In this document: one piece after another, positions 37,416 to 45,929 of the stretch
Numbering within the stretch: position 1 is the first letter of the stretch
How the letters are laid out: each line of letters begins with the position of its first letter
Position numbers and translations under genes: made by a program
The notes under the pieces: generated by a model
What the model was told of the DNA's origin: nothing
The model's database searches: none
What the model saw: only the letters and a program-made list of their open reading frames with translations
Assembly (NCBI RefSeq): GCF_003634825.1
Contig: NZ_RBXD01000001.1
Location: forward strand, 2,859,942 to 2,923,941
DNA length: 64,000 bases
Origin: Flavobacterium sp. 123
Lineage (GTDB): Bacteria > Bacteroidota > Bacteroidia > Flavobacteriales > Flavobacteriaceae
Reading direction: 5' to 3'

Positions 37416-38570
37416 CTAACTTTTTATCAATCCATTAACAAATTCCTTAGTATTACCTAAATAAAAATTAGCTTTTTGATTTACTTTCGGAAGATTATCA
37501 AAATCATCTTTGTACAACTCTTCTTTAGCATCGTAAACAAGATGACCGAAATGATTTTCTAAATCTCCAATTTGTATAATGTAAGCATTAAAACAAATTT
37601 TACCATCAACCAATTCTTCTTTGTATTGTGCTGCAAAATTGGTGATTATTTCATTACCATCATAATTTATTTTGACATTTTTATACATTAAATCATAAAA
37701 AACGACTTTATTTTGTGAAATATTCAAATATTTACCAATTCCATTGCCAACTATATCGTTTTCGCTAAGTAACTCAAATCCTGAAACTAATGCTACAAAA
37801 ACATATTTTCGCGTTTCTTCTCTTTCATAATCATCTTGAAAATGTCCAGCTTCAAATAAAACTGTAGGAACACCTAAATTCTGAAACGTATCCCCTATAC
37901 AATTAATATTAAAGGAATCATCAAAACGCCCAACTTGATTTGGAATGTATTTTTGCAAAACTTCATTCATTCCAGCAATCAAATTAATTGCTTTCATTCT
38001 GGACTCATTAACTTCTCTTTCCTCATTGTAAGCAGGAGCTAAAAAAGATAATGTCGCAGGTTTTCCAGTATCACCTACGCCAAAAATAGTACGCTGATCA
38101 TGTAAATTATAACAATAATCAGGTTTAAACGCTTCAAATGTTTCTCTCAACAACCTACTTTCTGGTTGTGTTAAGTTTTGCGAGTCTCTATTTAAGTCAA
38201 TCTTATTTGCATTTTCTCGTGTATACAATTCTGCTCCATCAGGATTCAGCATTGGAATACAGCAAAAAGTAAATGTATTCAGCAATTGAAGTGCAAAACC
38301 AGAACCGCTATTCAAGACATTCAAAAAATCAAAAAGTCCTTTTGTAGTTGTACTTTCATTTCCATGCATTTGCGACCACATAAAAATTCTTATTTTACCT
38401 TGACCAATTTCGTATTTGTAAATTTGTTTTTCAAGCACTGATTTTCCAATAACTTGAACTTGATTATCAGTGTTAAATTTTTCCAACAAAGGTTCAATTG
38501 CTTCCAAAGTAATATAACGACCTTGAATGGATTGCTCCTTATATCTATTAAATAATTCTTCTAAATTCAT
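37416..38570 (-). CDS. M14-family zinc carboxypeptidase
   Basis: A 384-residue metallocarboxypeptidase. The zinc-binding H-x-x-E is H69-G-N-E72 in SQMHGNESTTTKGLF, the third ligand is H157 in YNLHDQRTIFG, and the substrate-binding NRD is in KIDLNRDSQNLTQ near 127. The general-base glutamate is probably in FEAGHFQDDYEREETRK. No signal peptide is seen, so a cytoplasmic peptidase is likely, possibly of murein or amino-acylated peptides. Upstream of its start is the dyad array that also precedes the XRE gene, so it may be co-regulated; this is an inference from position. Confidence 0.9.
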   Translation of the reverse strand: MNLEELFNRYKEQSIQGRYITLEAIEPLLEKFNTDNQVQVIGKSVLEKQIYKYEIGQGKIRIFMWSQMHGNESTTTKGLFDFLNVLNSGSGFALQLLNTFTFCCIPMLNPDGAELYTRENANKIDLNRDSQNLTQPESRLLRETFEAFKPDYCYNLHDQRTIFGVGDTGKPATLSFLAPAYNEEREVNESRMKAINLIAGMNEVLQKYIPNQVGRFDDSFNINCIGDTFQNLGVPTVLFEAGHFQDDYEREETRKYVFVALVSGFELLSENDIVGNGIGKYLNISQNKVVFYDLMYKNVKINYDGNEIITNFAAQYKEELVDGKICFNAYIIQIGDLENHFGHLVYDAKEELYKDDFDNLPKVNQKANFYLGNTKEFVNGLIKS

Positions 38571-38882
38571 ATCTATTAAAATTGATTCACAAAAGTAAAC
38601 ATCTTTATATTTACAATTGTAATCTTATTTTTCATTAAATTTTATACTCTTGTAAACACTTTATAGCGGTACATTCCTTGACCGCTGAAATTCCTAATTA
38701 ACAAATGTCACTTATTTTATTTTTATATTTTAAATATTTATTTATCAGTTATTTATAATAATTTACATAAACTTTTAAATTAATAAATAATTGCGCTGTA
38801 TATGAATTTACACTTGTAATTTTGTGTGTTTGCTTTATTTTATTTACATTTGTAAACTAATTAATTTTAAAGTTAATTTACA
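38571..38882. other. 312-base divergent intergenic region with six dyads
   Basis: No gene is supported here. The region lies between the divergent M14 peptidase and the XRE-type regulator. It contains six copies of TTTAC-N4-GTAAA or one-mismatch variants (38586-38599, 38610-38623, 38643-38656, 38807-38820, 38843-38856, 38877-38890), half-sites such as TTTACATAA, an inverted repeat AGCGGT/ACCGCT (38667-38688), and the promoter of the XRE gene. Confidence 0.6.
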
Positions 38883-38890
38883 ATGGTAAA
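38586..38890. promoter_or_regulatory. Operator-like array of six TTTAC-N4-GTAAA dyads
   Basis: Six 14-bp dyads: TTCAC-AAAA-GTAAA, TTTAC-AATT-GTAAT, TATAC-TCTT-GTAAA, TTTAC-ACTT-GTAAT, TTTAC-ATTT-GTAAA and TTTAC-AATG-GTAAA. Two match both half-sites exactly; the others each have one mismatch. The fifth overlaps the XRE promoter -7 box, and the sixth spans the ATG. The arrangement suggests autoregulation by the downstream Cro/CI-type protein, and possibly control of the divergent M14 gene. The AT-rich background makes isolated copies weak evidence; the cluster is the signal. Confidence 0.5.
38821..38852 (+). promoter_or_regulatory. Promoter of the XRE-type regulator gene
   Basis: TTTG at 38821-38824, 20 bases, TACATTTG at 38845-38852: a canonical pair, 30 bases before the ATG at 38883. 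The -7 box lies inside a TTTAC-ATTT-GTAAA dyad. Confidence 0.65.
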
Positions 38891-39341
38891 CATAGAAGAT
38901 TTTATAAAAAGACTGGAAATTATGCTTGATTATTACAATCTAAGCGCCTCCTCATTTGCTGATAAAATTGGCGTACAACGCTCCAGTTTATCTCATTTAT
39001 TGTCCGGAAGAAACAAACCTAGTTTGGATTTTATACTCAAAATTTTAGCTGTTTTCCCCGATGTGGATTTGTATTGGATTTTGAATGGTAAAGGTAGTTT
39101 TCCGAAAAATGAGGATAATCCAACAAATGATAATGAAGAGTTATTAAAAGCTAAAATACCTACTCCATCAATAGTGGAAATGATTCCAGAAAATTTATTT
39201 TCTGAAATAACGAATTTGCCAAATATCGATTCAAAGGAAACAAAAAGTATTAGTACTCCAAAAAGTCCTTATTCAAGCGAAGTGGAAAAAATTGTATTCT
39301 TTTATAAGAATGGCACTTTCAAAGTTTTCAACCCTAATTAA
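38883..39341 (+). CDS. XRE/Cro-CI-type DNA-binding regulator
   Basis: A 152-residue protein with an N-terminal helix-turn-helix (about residues 6-65): IKRLEIMLDYYNLSASSFAD, then KIGVQRSSLSHLLSGRNKPS with the recognition helix after the Gly-Val turn, and LDFILKILAVFPDVDLYWIL. The remainder is low-complexity, rich in Pro, Ser, Asn and Glu, ending in a short hydrophobic KIVFFYKNGTFKVFNPN. No known effector domain is visible. It is flanked by an operator-like dyad array and converges with the acyltransferase gene. No phage genes are nearby, so it is probably a chromosomal regulator rather than a prophage repressor. Confidence 0.93.
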   Translation: MVNIEDFIKRLEIMLDYYNLSASSFADKIGVQRSSLSHLLSGRNKPSLDFILKILAVFPDVDLYWILNGKGSFPKNEDNPTNDNEELLKAKIPTPSIVEMIPENLFSEITNLPNIDSKETKSISTPKSPYSSEVEKIVFFYKNGTFKVFNPN

Positions 39342-39359
39342 AGATGAAATAAGTCTCCG

Positions 39360-39911
39360 TTATACTTTATATCCTTTGTCAGGGATTTTTCCTTCGACGC
39401 CTATGTAATGCTGTTTTAAAATACTCAAATCTGATTCTATGTCGCCTGTTGGCATTAATGGCGCTCCAAGATTTACTTCTTTATTTCCAAAATCAAAAGC
39501 AACTGGAATTATGGGCACATTAGCTTTTAAAGCAATGTAATAAAACCCAGTTTTTAATTCATTTACATATTTCCGAGTTCCTTCTGGAGCTACTGCTAAA
39601 CGAAAAATTTCTTTTCTTTCAAAAATTGAAGCAATCGAATCAACTTTATTCAATCCTCCCGTTCGATCAAGAGGCTCTCCTCCCATATACCTGAAATAAA
39701 ACCCAAAAGGAAAACGAAACAACTCTTTCTTACCTACCCAATTCATTTGTAGCTGTGTAATTCCTCTAGTAAAAATTCCTAAATAAAAGTCATGTGCGCT
39801 AGTATGTGGCATCACCATCATAACACATTTCTTTACATTAGGATCTATTGAACCTATAATTTTCCAGCCCATGATTCTGAAAAAAATCCACTGATAAATT
39901 TGTTTCTTCAT
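39360..39911 (-). CDS. Lysophospholipid acyltransferase-like protein (PlsC-type)
   Basis: A 183-residue glycerophospholipid acyltransferase-like protein. The catalytic H-x4-D motif is H36-TSAH-D41 in MPHTSAHDFYLG, and the substrate-binding EGTR motif is in VAPEGTRKYVNELKTGFYYI near residue 109. It is shorter than typical PlsC (about 240) and begins directly at the motif region, as in the small Bacteroidota members of the family. Acyl transfer to a glycerophosphate or lipid A-type acceptor is expected; the exact substrate is not readable. It shares a 60-base divergent promoter region with the methyltransferase-like gene. Confidence 0.88.
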   Translation of the reverse strand: MKKQIYQWIFFRIMGWKIIGSIDPNVKKCVMMVMPHTSAHDFYLGIFTRGITQLQMNWVGKKELFRFPFGFYFRYMGGEPLDRTGGLNKVDSIASIFERKEIFRLAVAPEGTRKYVNELKTGFYYIALKANVPIIPVAFDFGNKEVNLGAPLMPTGDIESDLSILKQHYIGVEGKIPDKGYKV

Positions 39912-39949
39912 TCTTTTACTATTTCTTACAAATTAAATAATTAATATCT

Positions 39950-39957
39950 TATTTTTG
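39950..39957 (+). promoter_or_regulatory. -7 element for the spermidine-synthase-like gene
   Basis: TATTTTTG, an exact TAnnTTTG match 15 bases before the ATG at 39972; no clear -33 partner. Confidence 0.45.
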
Positions 39958-39971
39958 GGAAAAAGTGCACA

Positions 39972-40637
39972 ATGTTTAAAAAAATATTTAGTTTTCTTAT
40001 TCCTATAAAAATTTATCAAGCCAAATCTTCTTTAAGTAAATCAATTGAGATTACATGGGCTAATGGTGAATTGGTTTTAGATTCTGAGAATACTAATTAC
40101 TCTTATGGAAGTTTACAACGTATTTTGAAAATTGGATTAAAAAACATTGGTTTTGACAAAATTGTCAATATGAAAGATGTCTTAGTCTTAGGAGTTGCGG
40201 GCGGAAGTGTCATCAAAACATTAGTTGACGACATCAATTATAAAGGAAAAATCACTGGCGTAGAGATTGATCCTGAAATAATCAAAATAGCAAATACCTA
40301 TTTTAAATTAGATGAAATCAATAATCTAGAACTTGTAATTGAAGATGCGTTTGAATTTGTTTTGAAAACCAAAAAAAATTACGATCTAATCATAATTGAT
40401 ATTTTTCAAGATATATTTATGCCAAATTTTCTATTTGAAAAATTTTTCATAAACCGTATCTGTTATTTACTCAAAAGCAAAGGCTTTGTTCTGTTTAATA
40501 CTATGATTTTAAACGAGCAGCAAGAACTTAGAAACAAAAAATATGTATCTGAGTTTTATGAAAATCAATTCCGAATTAAAACTATTCCAAGAATAGAAGT
40601 CCACAATGAATTGATTGTTATCGAAAAATTAGACTAG
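39972..40637 (+). CDS. Spermidine-synthase-like methyltransferase-fold protein
   Basis: A 221-residue protein with a Rossmann-like SAM/dcSAM fold: VLVLGVAGGSVIKTLVDDI (glycine-rich loop) near 69-87, ITGVEIDPEIIKIANTYF (acidic residue after the second strand) and DLIIIDIFQDIFMPNF near 140. It resembles the C-terminal domain of spermidine synthases but lacks the usual N-terminal tetramerisation strands and is about 70 residues shorter, so it may be a methyltransferase or a polyamine-related enzyme of unknown specificity. The polyamine genes at 28094-30559 are about 10 kb away and not linked. Confidence 0.8.
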   Translation: MFKKIFSFLIPIKIYQAKSSLSKSIEITWANGELVLDSENTNYSYGSLQRILKIGLKNIGFDKIVNMKDVLVLGVAGGSVIKTLVDDINYKGKITGVEIDPEIIKIANTYFKLDEINNLELVIEDAFEFVLKTKKNYDLIIIDIFQDIFMPNFLFEKFFINRICYLLKSKGFVLFNTMILNEQQELRNKKYVSEFYENQFRIKTIPRIEVHNELIVIEKLD

Positions 40638-40716
40638 GATTTTGAATGTAGGAATAAAGCTTTTTTACCAAAGTATTTTATCAAATTAACACGCAAATTC
40701 ATCCAAAAAATGCAAT

Positions 40717-40724
40717 TATTTTTG
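40717..40724 (+). promoter_or_regulatory. -7 element for the potassium-channel gene
   Basis: TATTTTTG, an exact TAnnTTTG match 34 bases before the ATG at 40758; -33 partner not found. Confidence 0.4.
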
Positions 40725-40757
40725 TATCTTGTAGTCAATCTCTAGAGAATTCACAAA

Positions 40758-41474
40758 ATGAAGGCAATTATAAAAAAACTGCTTTTGGGAAAAACCACTA
40801 AAGCAGAAAAACCAGAGTTCAATCCGATTGAAAAACGAATTCAAAACATCAAATCAATCTGGAATAACGACCATCAAGACGATAATGGTTTAGAAAAAAT
40901 TGTCCGTTTAATATTATCCTCTTCGCAATTATTATTTCCTGGAATTTATATCAAATATTTTGCTCGCAAAAAAGGAATTGAATATCAGGATTTAGCTTTA
41001 GATTTTTATGTCTTGCTAAAGGTGATTTTTCCAATTTTGATATTAACTAATGGATGGCAAAATCACTATTGGTTAATTTGTATTCTGATTTATGTTTTCT
41101 TAGAAACTATTTTTTATATCCCAACCTTAATTTTCGCGTCTGATTTATTTTCAAAACCACGATCTTACAGAAGGTCTATGTTATTGCTGTTTTTTAATTA
41201 TTTAGAAATTGCCTTTGCTTACGCCGTTTTTTATTCTTGTGACCACTATTTAAACAAACCTTTCGCACATTGGTTTGACGCTATATATTTTAGCTTAGTC
41301 ACCTCTTCCTCGATTGGATACGGCGATTTTTATCCTGTAACTGTTATCGGTAAATTTTTAGTAAGCACACAAGCTTTATTATTCTTGTTCTTCATTGTCC
41401 TTTTCTTGAATTTTTTCTCCACCAAAATAAAAGCTAAAGGCTATTTTGATCATGAAAACCAAAATCAGTTATAG
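40758..41474 (+). CDS. Two-pore-helix potassium channel-like protein
   Basis: A 238-residue membrane protein. Hydrophobic segments run from about residue 82 to 125 and 140 to 220, and the K+ selectivity filter SIGYGD (185-190) lies in [19 protein letters not shown] between the pore helix and the last transmembrane segment. The N-terminal 75 residues are cytoplasmic and basic. The family (Ion_trans_2) forms tetrameric K+ channels; no regulatory RCK or cyclic-nucleotide domain is attached. The final six bases of the gene overlap the convergent kdsB gene, so no terminator lies between them. Confidence 0.9.
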   Translation: MKAIIKKLLLGKTTKAEKPEFNPIEKRIQNIKSIWNNDHQDDNGLEKIVRLILSSSQLLFPGIYIKYFARKKGIEYQDLALDFYVLLKVIFPILILTNGWQNHYWLICILIYVFLETIFYIPTLIFASDLFSKPRSYRRSMLLLFFNYLEIAFAYAVFYSCDHYLNKPFAHWFDAIYFSLVTSSSIGYGDFYPVTVIGKFLVSTQALLFLFFIVLFLNFFSTKIKAKGYFDHENQNQL

Positions 41475-42194
41475 CATCTTTCTTGCTTTTTCTAAATCTT
41501 CGGGAGTATCAATTCCAATACCAACATGCGAGGTTTCGACCATTTTGATACGTTTACCAAATTCTAAATAACGCAATTGTTCTAGTTTTTCGGATGCCTC
41601 CAATGATTTCATTGGTAAACTATAAAAATCCAACAACGCTTGCTTGCGGAAGGCATAAATACCAATGTGCTGCATATAGCGAACGCCTACATTTTTCTCC
41701 CTTGGATAGGGAATCACCGAACGCGAAAAGTACAAGGCAAATCCGTTTTGATCCACCACAACTTTTACATTATTTGGATTATTGATTTCAGCTTCATCTG
41801 TAATTTCTCGCATCAAAGAAGCTAAATCAACTTGTTTCGTAGTATCATTTCTAAAAACCTCAATTACTTTTGCCAAAGGTGCTGCATCTATAAAAGGTTC
41901 GTCTCCTTGTACATTAATTACAATATCCACATCCAGATTTTCAACAGCTTCAGCAATTCTGTCACTTCCTGATTCATGCGCTTTGATGCTTCGAATAGCT
42001 TTGCCACCATTAGAAACTATTTCGTCATAAATTAAATCTGAATCGGTCACCACAAAAACATCATCAAATAACTGGGTGTTAATGGCTGCTTCATAAGTTT
42101 TTAAAATTACCGTTTTACCTCCTAAATCCTGCATCAATTTAGCGGGAAATCGTGTAGAAGCGTAACGTGCTGGAATGACTGCTATTATTTTCAT
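41469..42194 (-). CDS. kdsB: CMP-KDO synthetase
   Basis: Activates 3-deoxy-D-manno-octulosonate with CTP for lipopolysaccharide synthesis. The N-terminal nucleotide-binding [20 protein letters not shown] is diagnostic, and [38 protein letters not shown] and [19 protein letters not shown] fit the family. The length of 241 residues is normal. This is a strong indicator of a Gram-negative outer membrane with KDO. It overlaps the end of the potassium-channel gene by six bases (convergent). Confidence 0.97.
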   Translation of the reverse strand: MKIIAVIPARYASTRFPAKLMQDLGGKTVILKTYEAAINTQLFDDVFVVTDSDLIYDEIVSNGGKAIRSIKAHESGSDRIAEAVENLDVDIVINVQGDEPFIDAAPLAKVIEVFRNDTTKQVDLASLMREITDEAEINNPNNVKVVVDQNGFALYFSRSVIPYPREKNVGVRYMQHIGIYAFRKQALLDFYSLPMKSLEASEKLEQLRYLEFGKRIKMVETSHVGIGIDTPEDLEKARKML

Positions 42195-42284
42195 TGTAAT
42201 ATTGAATTTGCTTTGAAGCTAATTTATATGTTTTTTATTAAGATTTATAATTTAAATACAACTGAAACTTATTTATTAAAAAAA

Positions 42285-43115
42285 CTACATAATCTTCACT
42301 GAAGTCATGCTTAATGAACCTCCTAATAATTTATCGTTAAATAAACTAAGTTCTTCTTTTTTATCCTTTAACCCTAAGGTATAAATCAATGGTAAATAAT
42401 GTTCTGGTGTTGGAATCGCTAGTTGAAACGCTCTGCTTTGAGTTTCGAAATCAATCAAAGGTTGAAAATTTCCATCTAATAAATAATTATTTACCTTTTC
42501 TCTGATTTCAATTGCCCAATCATAACCGTAATCGTCTTTTTCAAAATTTTGAAAATCTACTAATCTCAAATTATGAATAATGTTTCCGCTACCCACGATT
42601 AAGATTCCTTTATGACGCAAATCGCTTAATTTTTGAGCTAATTCAAAATGATATTGTGCTGATTTTGTATAATCAATACTCAACTGAATTACAGGAACAT
42701 TGGCCTCAGGATATAAATGTTTAATTACACTCCAAGCGCCATGATCAAGTCCCCAATGTTCGTCTAATTCAACGTCAACAGTTTGTAATAATTGTTTGGT
42801 TTCTAAAGCTAATTCAGGACTTCCTTTGGCAGGATATTGCACATCAAATAGCGCTTGTGGAAATCCACCGAAATCGTGAATCGTTCTTGGCATTTCCATA
42901 GCGGTTACTTTTGTTCCGTTTGTAAACCAGTGTGCTGAAATACACAAAATGGCATTAGGTTGCGGTAAAGTTTTAGCCAAATTTCTAAAACCAGTCACAA
43001 ACTGATTTTCTTCAATGGCATTCATAGGACTTCCGTGTCCTAAAAATAAAACAGGCATTTTTTCGGTATTAGAGAAAATTCCGGAAATTTTATGTAAATC
43101 GCTTAAAGTGTTCAT
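42285..43115 (-). CDS. 4,5-DOPA extradiol dioxygenase-like protein (DODA/YgiD type)
   Basis: A 276-residue class III extradiol ring-cleavage dioxygenase homologue. The metal-ligand histidine near the start is H27 in FLGHGSPMNAIEENQF, and CISAHWFTNGTKVTAME and the stretch DHGAWSVIKHLYPEANVPVIQL carry the other histidines; ILIVGSGNIIHNLRL follows. It fits the DODA/YgiD family that cleaves DOPA and related catechols. In bacteria the natural substrate is not settled. It is followed on the same strand by kdsB after a 90-base gap, and is preceded by a VOC gene 16 bases upstream, so they may form one transcript. Confidence 0.92.
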   Translation of the reverse strand: MNTLSDLHKISGIFSNTEKMPVLFLGHGSPMNAIEENQFVTGFRNLAKTLPQPNAILCISAHWFTNGTKVTAMEMPRTIHDFGGFPQALFDVQYPAKGSPELALETKQLLQTVDVELDEHWGLDHGAWSVIKHLYPEANVPVIQLSIDYTKSAQYHFELAQKLSDLRHKGILIVGSGNIIHNLRLVDFQNFEKDDYGYDWAIEIREKVNNYLLDGNFQPLIDFETQSRAFQLAIPTPEHYLPLIYTLGLKDKKEELSLFNDKLLGGSLSMTSVKIM

Positions 43116-43131
43116 AATAAATATGTTTTGT

Positions 43132-43533
43132 TTAATCTTGATTATCCTTTCGTTCTATCAAATCCCAAAGATTGCCGTAAACATCAGCAAAAACGGCAAC
43201 TTTTCCATACGCTTCCAAAATTGGTTCTCTAATAATCTCAACTTGATTGTCCAGTAAATTTTGATAATCTCTTTCAAAATTATCAGTATTCAAAAATAGA
43301 AATACGCGGCCTCCCGTTTGATTTCCTACTCTATTTAATTGTTCGTCATTTACTGCTTTTGCCAATAACAAACTGAACCCAATTGCACCTTTTGGCGCAA
43401 CCAAAACCCATCGCTTTGTATCATGTAGAAAAGTATCTTCAATTAAATCAAAATGTAATTTTTGAGTATAAAATGCAATTGCTTCATCATAATCAGCAAC
43501 AACCAAAGCAATATGTGCTATTCTTTGTTTCAT
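43132..43533 (-). CDS. VOC-superfamily (glyoxalase-like) protein
   Basis: A 133-residue vicinal-oxygen-chelate fold protein of one module pair: IAHIALVVADYDEAIAFYTQ at the start with the first metal histidine, GFSLLLAKAV, GGRVFLFLNTDNFERDYQNL and the closing AVFADVYGNLWDLIER, where the last glutamate is the expected metal ligand. Its substrate cannot be read; the family includes glyoxalase, dioxygenases and antibiotic-binding proteins. It sits 16 bases upstream of the DODA-like gene and 12 bases downstream of the RecD-like helicase gene on the same strand. Confidence 0.88.
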   Translation of the reverse strand: MKQRIAHIALVVADYDEAIAFYTQKLHFDLIEDTFLHDTKRWVLVAPKGAIGFSLLLAKAVNDEQLNRVGNQTGGRVFLFLNTDNFERDYQNLLDNQVEIIREPILEAYGKVAVFADVYGNLWDLIERKDNQD

Positions 43534-43545
43534 TATTCATTAAAT

Positions 43546-44967
43546 TTACTCCACGAAATTCTCGTCTTTAAAACCTATCAAATATAATTTATTTTTTGCT
43601 CGTGTCATAGCCGTATATAACCACCGAATGTAATCTCTGTTGATACCGTCAGGCAAATAAGGTTGTTCTATAAAAACCGTATTCCATTGACCACCTTGTG
43701 ACTTATGACAGGTTATTGCATATGAAAATTTAACCTGCAAGCCATTGAAATAGTCGTTGTTTTTTACTTTCTGAAATTGCTTGAATTTGGTTTCTCCTTC
43801 ATAATCCTTCAGAACTTCCTGATACAATCGGTTGGATTCTTCATAGGTTAATGATGGAGATTCACTTTTTATAGTATCTAATAACAAAACCGTTTCAAAC
43901 GGAATTTGATTGGGGTAATCAATCATTCGGATTTTTACTTTCGCAAATTTAAAACTGTATAATTCTTGAATGCTGAAAATTTCTAATATTTCGATAATAT
44001 CACCATTGGCAATAAAACCAGCTTCGTCGGAATCTTTCAACCAAAAATAATTGTTCTTGACTACCATCAAAAAATCGCCAGTAGATAATTCACTTTCTTT
44101 ATCCAATATTTTCGTTCGGATTTGCTCATTGTATTGGTTTGCCCTTTTATTGGAACGCACAATAAAAGCCGTATCTTCAATACTATAATTACTATATGCT
44201 GAGTTTATTGCATCTTGAATATCATAGCCATCAACCAAGCGAACGATATCCTTAAATTTTTTTACATCAAATTGGAATTCTGTGATAAAAGAATCTTTTA
44301 ATAACTCTCTAAGTTCTGTAGCATTGTGCAAAATCCCAGAGCTTTCCTCCTGCCGCATAACTTCGTCAAGTTCTATATGCTCCACTTCTTTATCATAATT
44401 TACACACAGTGTTTGTATGTCTAATGCAGGGCTGATATCTAAATTTACGGGTGGCAATTGTGCTGTATCTCCAAGTAAAATCATTTTACAATTCGTTCCT
44501 GAATACACGTATGAAATCAAATCATCTAGCAAAGAGCCATTTTCATATAATTTAGAATCCGAATTTGTATCCGAAATCATCGAGGCTTCATCTACTATAA
44601 AAATGGTGTTTTTATGCTTGTTTTGTTGCAATGTAAACGAAACTCCTCCTCCAGAGGATTTCTTTGGAAAATATATTTTTTTATGAATTGTAAAAGCTGG
44701 TTTATTCGAATAATTAGCAATTACCTTCGCTGCACGTCCAGTTGGCGCAAGCAAAACATATTTTTTATTAATATCGATTAGATTATTTACAATCGTCGAA
44801 ATAACGGTTGTTTTTCCAGTTCCAGCATATCCTTTCAGCACAAAAATGGTGTTGTTTTCTTTTTCTGTCAAAAAAATTGCAATTTTTTGAAAAAAAATAT
44901 CCTGTTTATAGGTTGGCTGAAAAGGAAACTTTTTTTGTAAAAGACTATAAAACAGGGAGGAATTCAT
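43546..44967 (-). CDS. RecD-like superfamily 1B DNA helicase
   Basis: A 473-residue ATP-dependent helicase. Walker A is LKGYAGTGKTTVIS at about 45-58, the DEA(S) box is FIVDEASM near 125, motif III LLGDTAQLPPV follows, and the C-terminal UvrD_C_2-like region has FSYAITCHKSQGGQWNTVFI and the arginine-finger YTAMTRAKNKL. It is shorter than E. coli RecD and lacks an obvious N-terminal domain, and no RecB/RecC are nearby, so a stand-alone 5'-3' helicase (RecD2-like) is likely. It is divergent from the DUF3822 gene across a spacer with a CAATAGCA-type inverted repeat. Confidence 0.93.
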   Translation of the reverse strand: MNSSLFYSLLQKKFPFQPTYKQDIFFQKIAIFLTEKENNTIFVLKGYAGTGKTTVISTIVNNLIDINKKYVLLAPTGRAAKVIANYSNKPAFTIHKKIYFPKKSSGGGVSFTLQQNKHKNTIFIVDEASMISDTNSDSKLYENGSLLDDLISYVYSGTNCKMILLGDTAQLPPVNLDISPALDIQTLCVNYDKEVEHIELDEVMRQEESSGILHNATELRELLKDSFITEFQFDVKKFKDIVRLVDGYDIQDAINSAYSNYSIEDTAFIVRSNKRANQYNEQIRTKILDKESELSTGDFLMVVKNNYFWLKDSDEAGFIANGDIIEILEIFSIQELYSFKFAKVKIRMIDYPNQIPFETVLLLDTIKSESPSLTYEESNRLYQEVLKDYEGETKFKQFQKVKNNDYFNGLQVKFSYAITCHKSQGGQWNTVFIEQPYLPDGINRDYIRWLYTAMTRAKNKLYLIGFKDENFVE

Positions 44968-45016
44968 TTCGTGTTATTTGACTGCAAAGTAAAGAATGTT
45001 TTTTCAATTTCAATGA

Positions 45017-45050
45017 CAATAGCAATTTCAATTTTCAATTACTGCTATTG
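45017..45050. repeat. Second copy of the CAATAGCAATTTCAA repeat
   Basis: CAATAGCA (45017-45024) pairs with TGCTATTG (45043-45050). The 15-mer at 45017-45031 is identical to 5746-5760, and the surroundings share CAATTTCAA-type units, so this appears to be a dispersed repeat. Confidence 0.55.
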
Positions 45051-45080
45051 ATTTTTGCCATTGCAACTGTTATTAATTTT

Positions 45081-45096
45081 TAAATTTGTAAGTTTG
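45081..45096 (+). promoter_or_regulatory. Two adjacent -7 elements before the DUF3822 gene
   Basis: TAAATTTG (45081-45088) is followed directly by TAAGTTTG (45089-45096), both exact TAnnTTTG matches. TTG at 45061-45063 lies 17 bases before the first. The ATG is at 45117. Confidence 0.5.
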
Positions 45097-45116
45097 CGAT
45101 GTAGAAAAAAAACAAT

Positions 45117-45929
45117 ATGAGTACCAATATAGCCGAGAAAAAATACAAAAAACTGTCTATTCAAGTTTCCTTGACAGGTCTATCTTTTTGTTGTTTTGAT
45201 ACGCTGAACAATACGGTTAGCTCTTTTAACGAAGTCCATTTTGACACGTTTCACAAATCAACAAAAATAGAAGATTTATTTGCTGATGCTTTCAGAGATT
45301 TTCCAGAATTAAAAGATTCTTACGATGAAATTCTGGTGATTCACAATAATAATCTATCAACTTTTGTCCCAACGACACTTTTTGACGAAAACTTTCTTGG
45401 TAGTTATTTACAATATAACACCAAGGTTTTTGAAACAGATTTCTTTGCTTTTGATGAAATTCAGAATTACGAAATGAACACTGTTTATATTCCTTATGTA
45501 AATATCAATAATTTCTTCATTGATCAGTTTGGTACTTTTGATTACAAACATGCGAATAGTATTTTAGTTTCTAAATTATTAATTGCTTCAAAAAATAAGG
45601 ATGACAAAAAAATGTTTGTTCATATTAATTCTGGTCATTTTGAAATAATTGTAGTTCAAAATCAAAAATTATTACTTTTCAATTCATTTGATTATAATAC
45701 TCCCGAAGATTTCTTGTACTATATTTTATTTACTGCGGAGCAATTAAGTATGAATCCTGAAAATTTTAGTTTGGAATTAATTGGAAAAATTGATGCCGAA
45801 AGTGATTATTTCAAAATAGCATATAAATACATTCGCGATGTCTCTCTTATTGATGTAGAGGATTTTCGAGGAAACAATTATTTTTCTGAGGCCGAAAACA
45901 GAAATCATTTTATACTTTTCAACTCATGA
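45117..45929 (+). CDS. DUF3822-family protein
   Basis: A 270-residue protein of the DUF3822 family, known mainly from Bacteroidota and usually found beside rsmD. The chain looks like an ASKHA/actin-like fold (KKLSIQVSLTGLSFCCFDTL near the N-terminus; MFVHINSGHFEIIVVQNQKL in the second half), but no ATPase motif can be asserted. It overlaps the rsmD start by four bases (ATGA), so translation is coupled. A role in rRNA modification or its regulation is a guess from context. Confidence 0.85.
   Translation: MSTNIAEKKYKKLSIQVSLTGLSFCCFDTLNNTVSSFNEVHFDTFHKSTKIEDLFADAFRDFPELKDSYDEILVIHNNNLSTFVPTTLFDENFLGSYLQYNTKVFETDFFAFDEIQNYEMNTVYIPYVNINNFFIDQFGTFDYKHANSILVSKLLIASKNKDDKKMFVHINSGHFEIIVVQNQKLLLFNSFDYNTPEDFLYYILFTAEQLSMNPENFSLELIGKIDAESDYFKIAYKYIRDVSLIDVEDFRGNNYFSEAENRNHFILFNS

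Noticed and set aside
38883-39341. XRE-type protein as a prophage repressor
   Set aside because: No integrase, structural or lysis genes are nearby and flanking genes are ordinary metabolism; a stand-alone regulator fits better.
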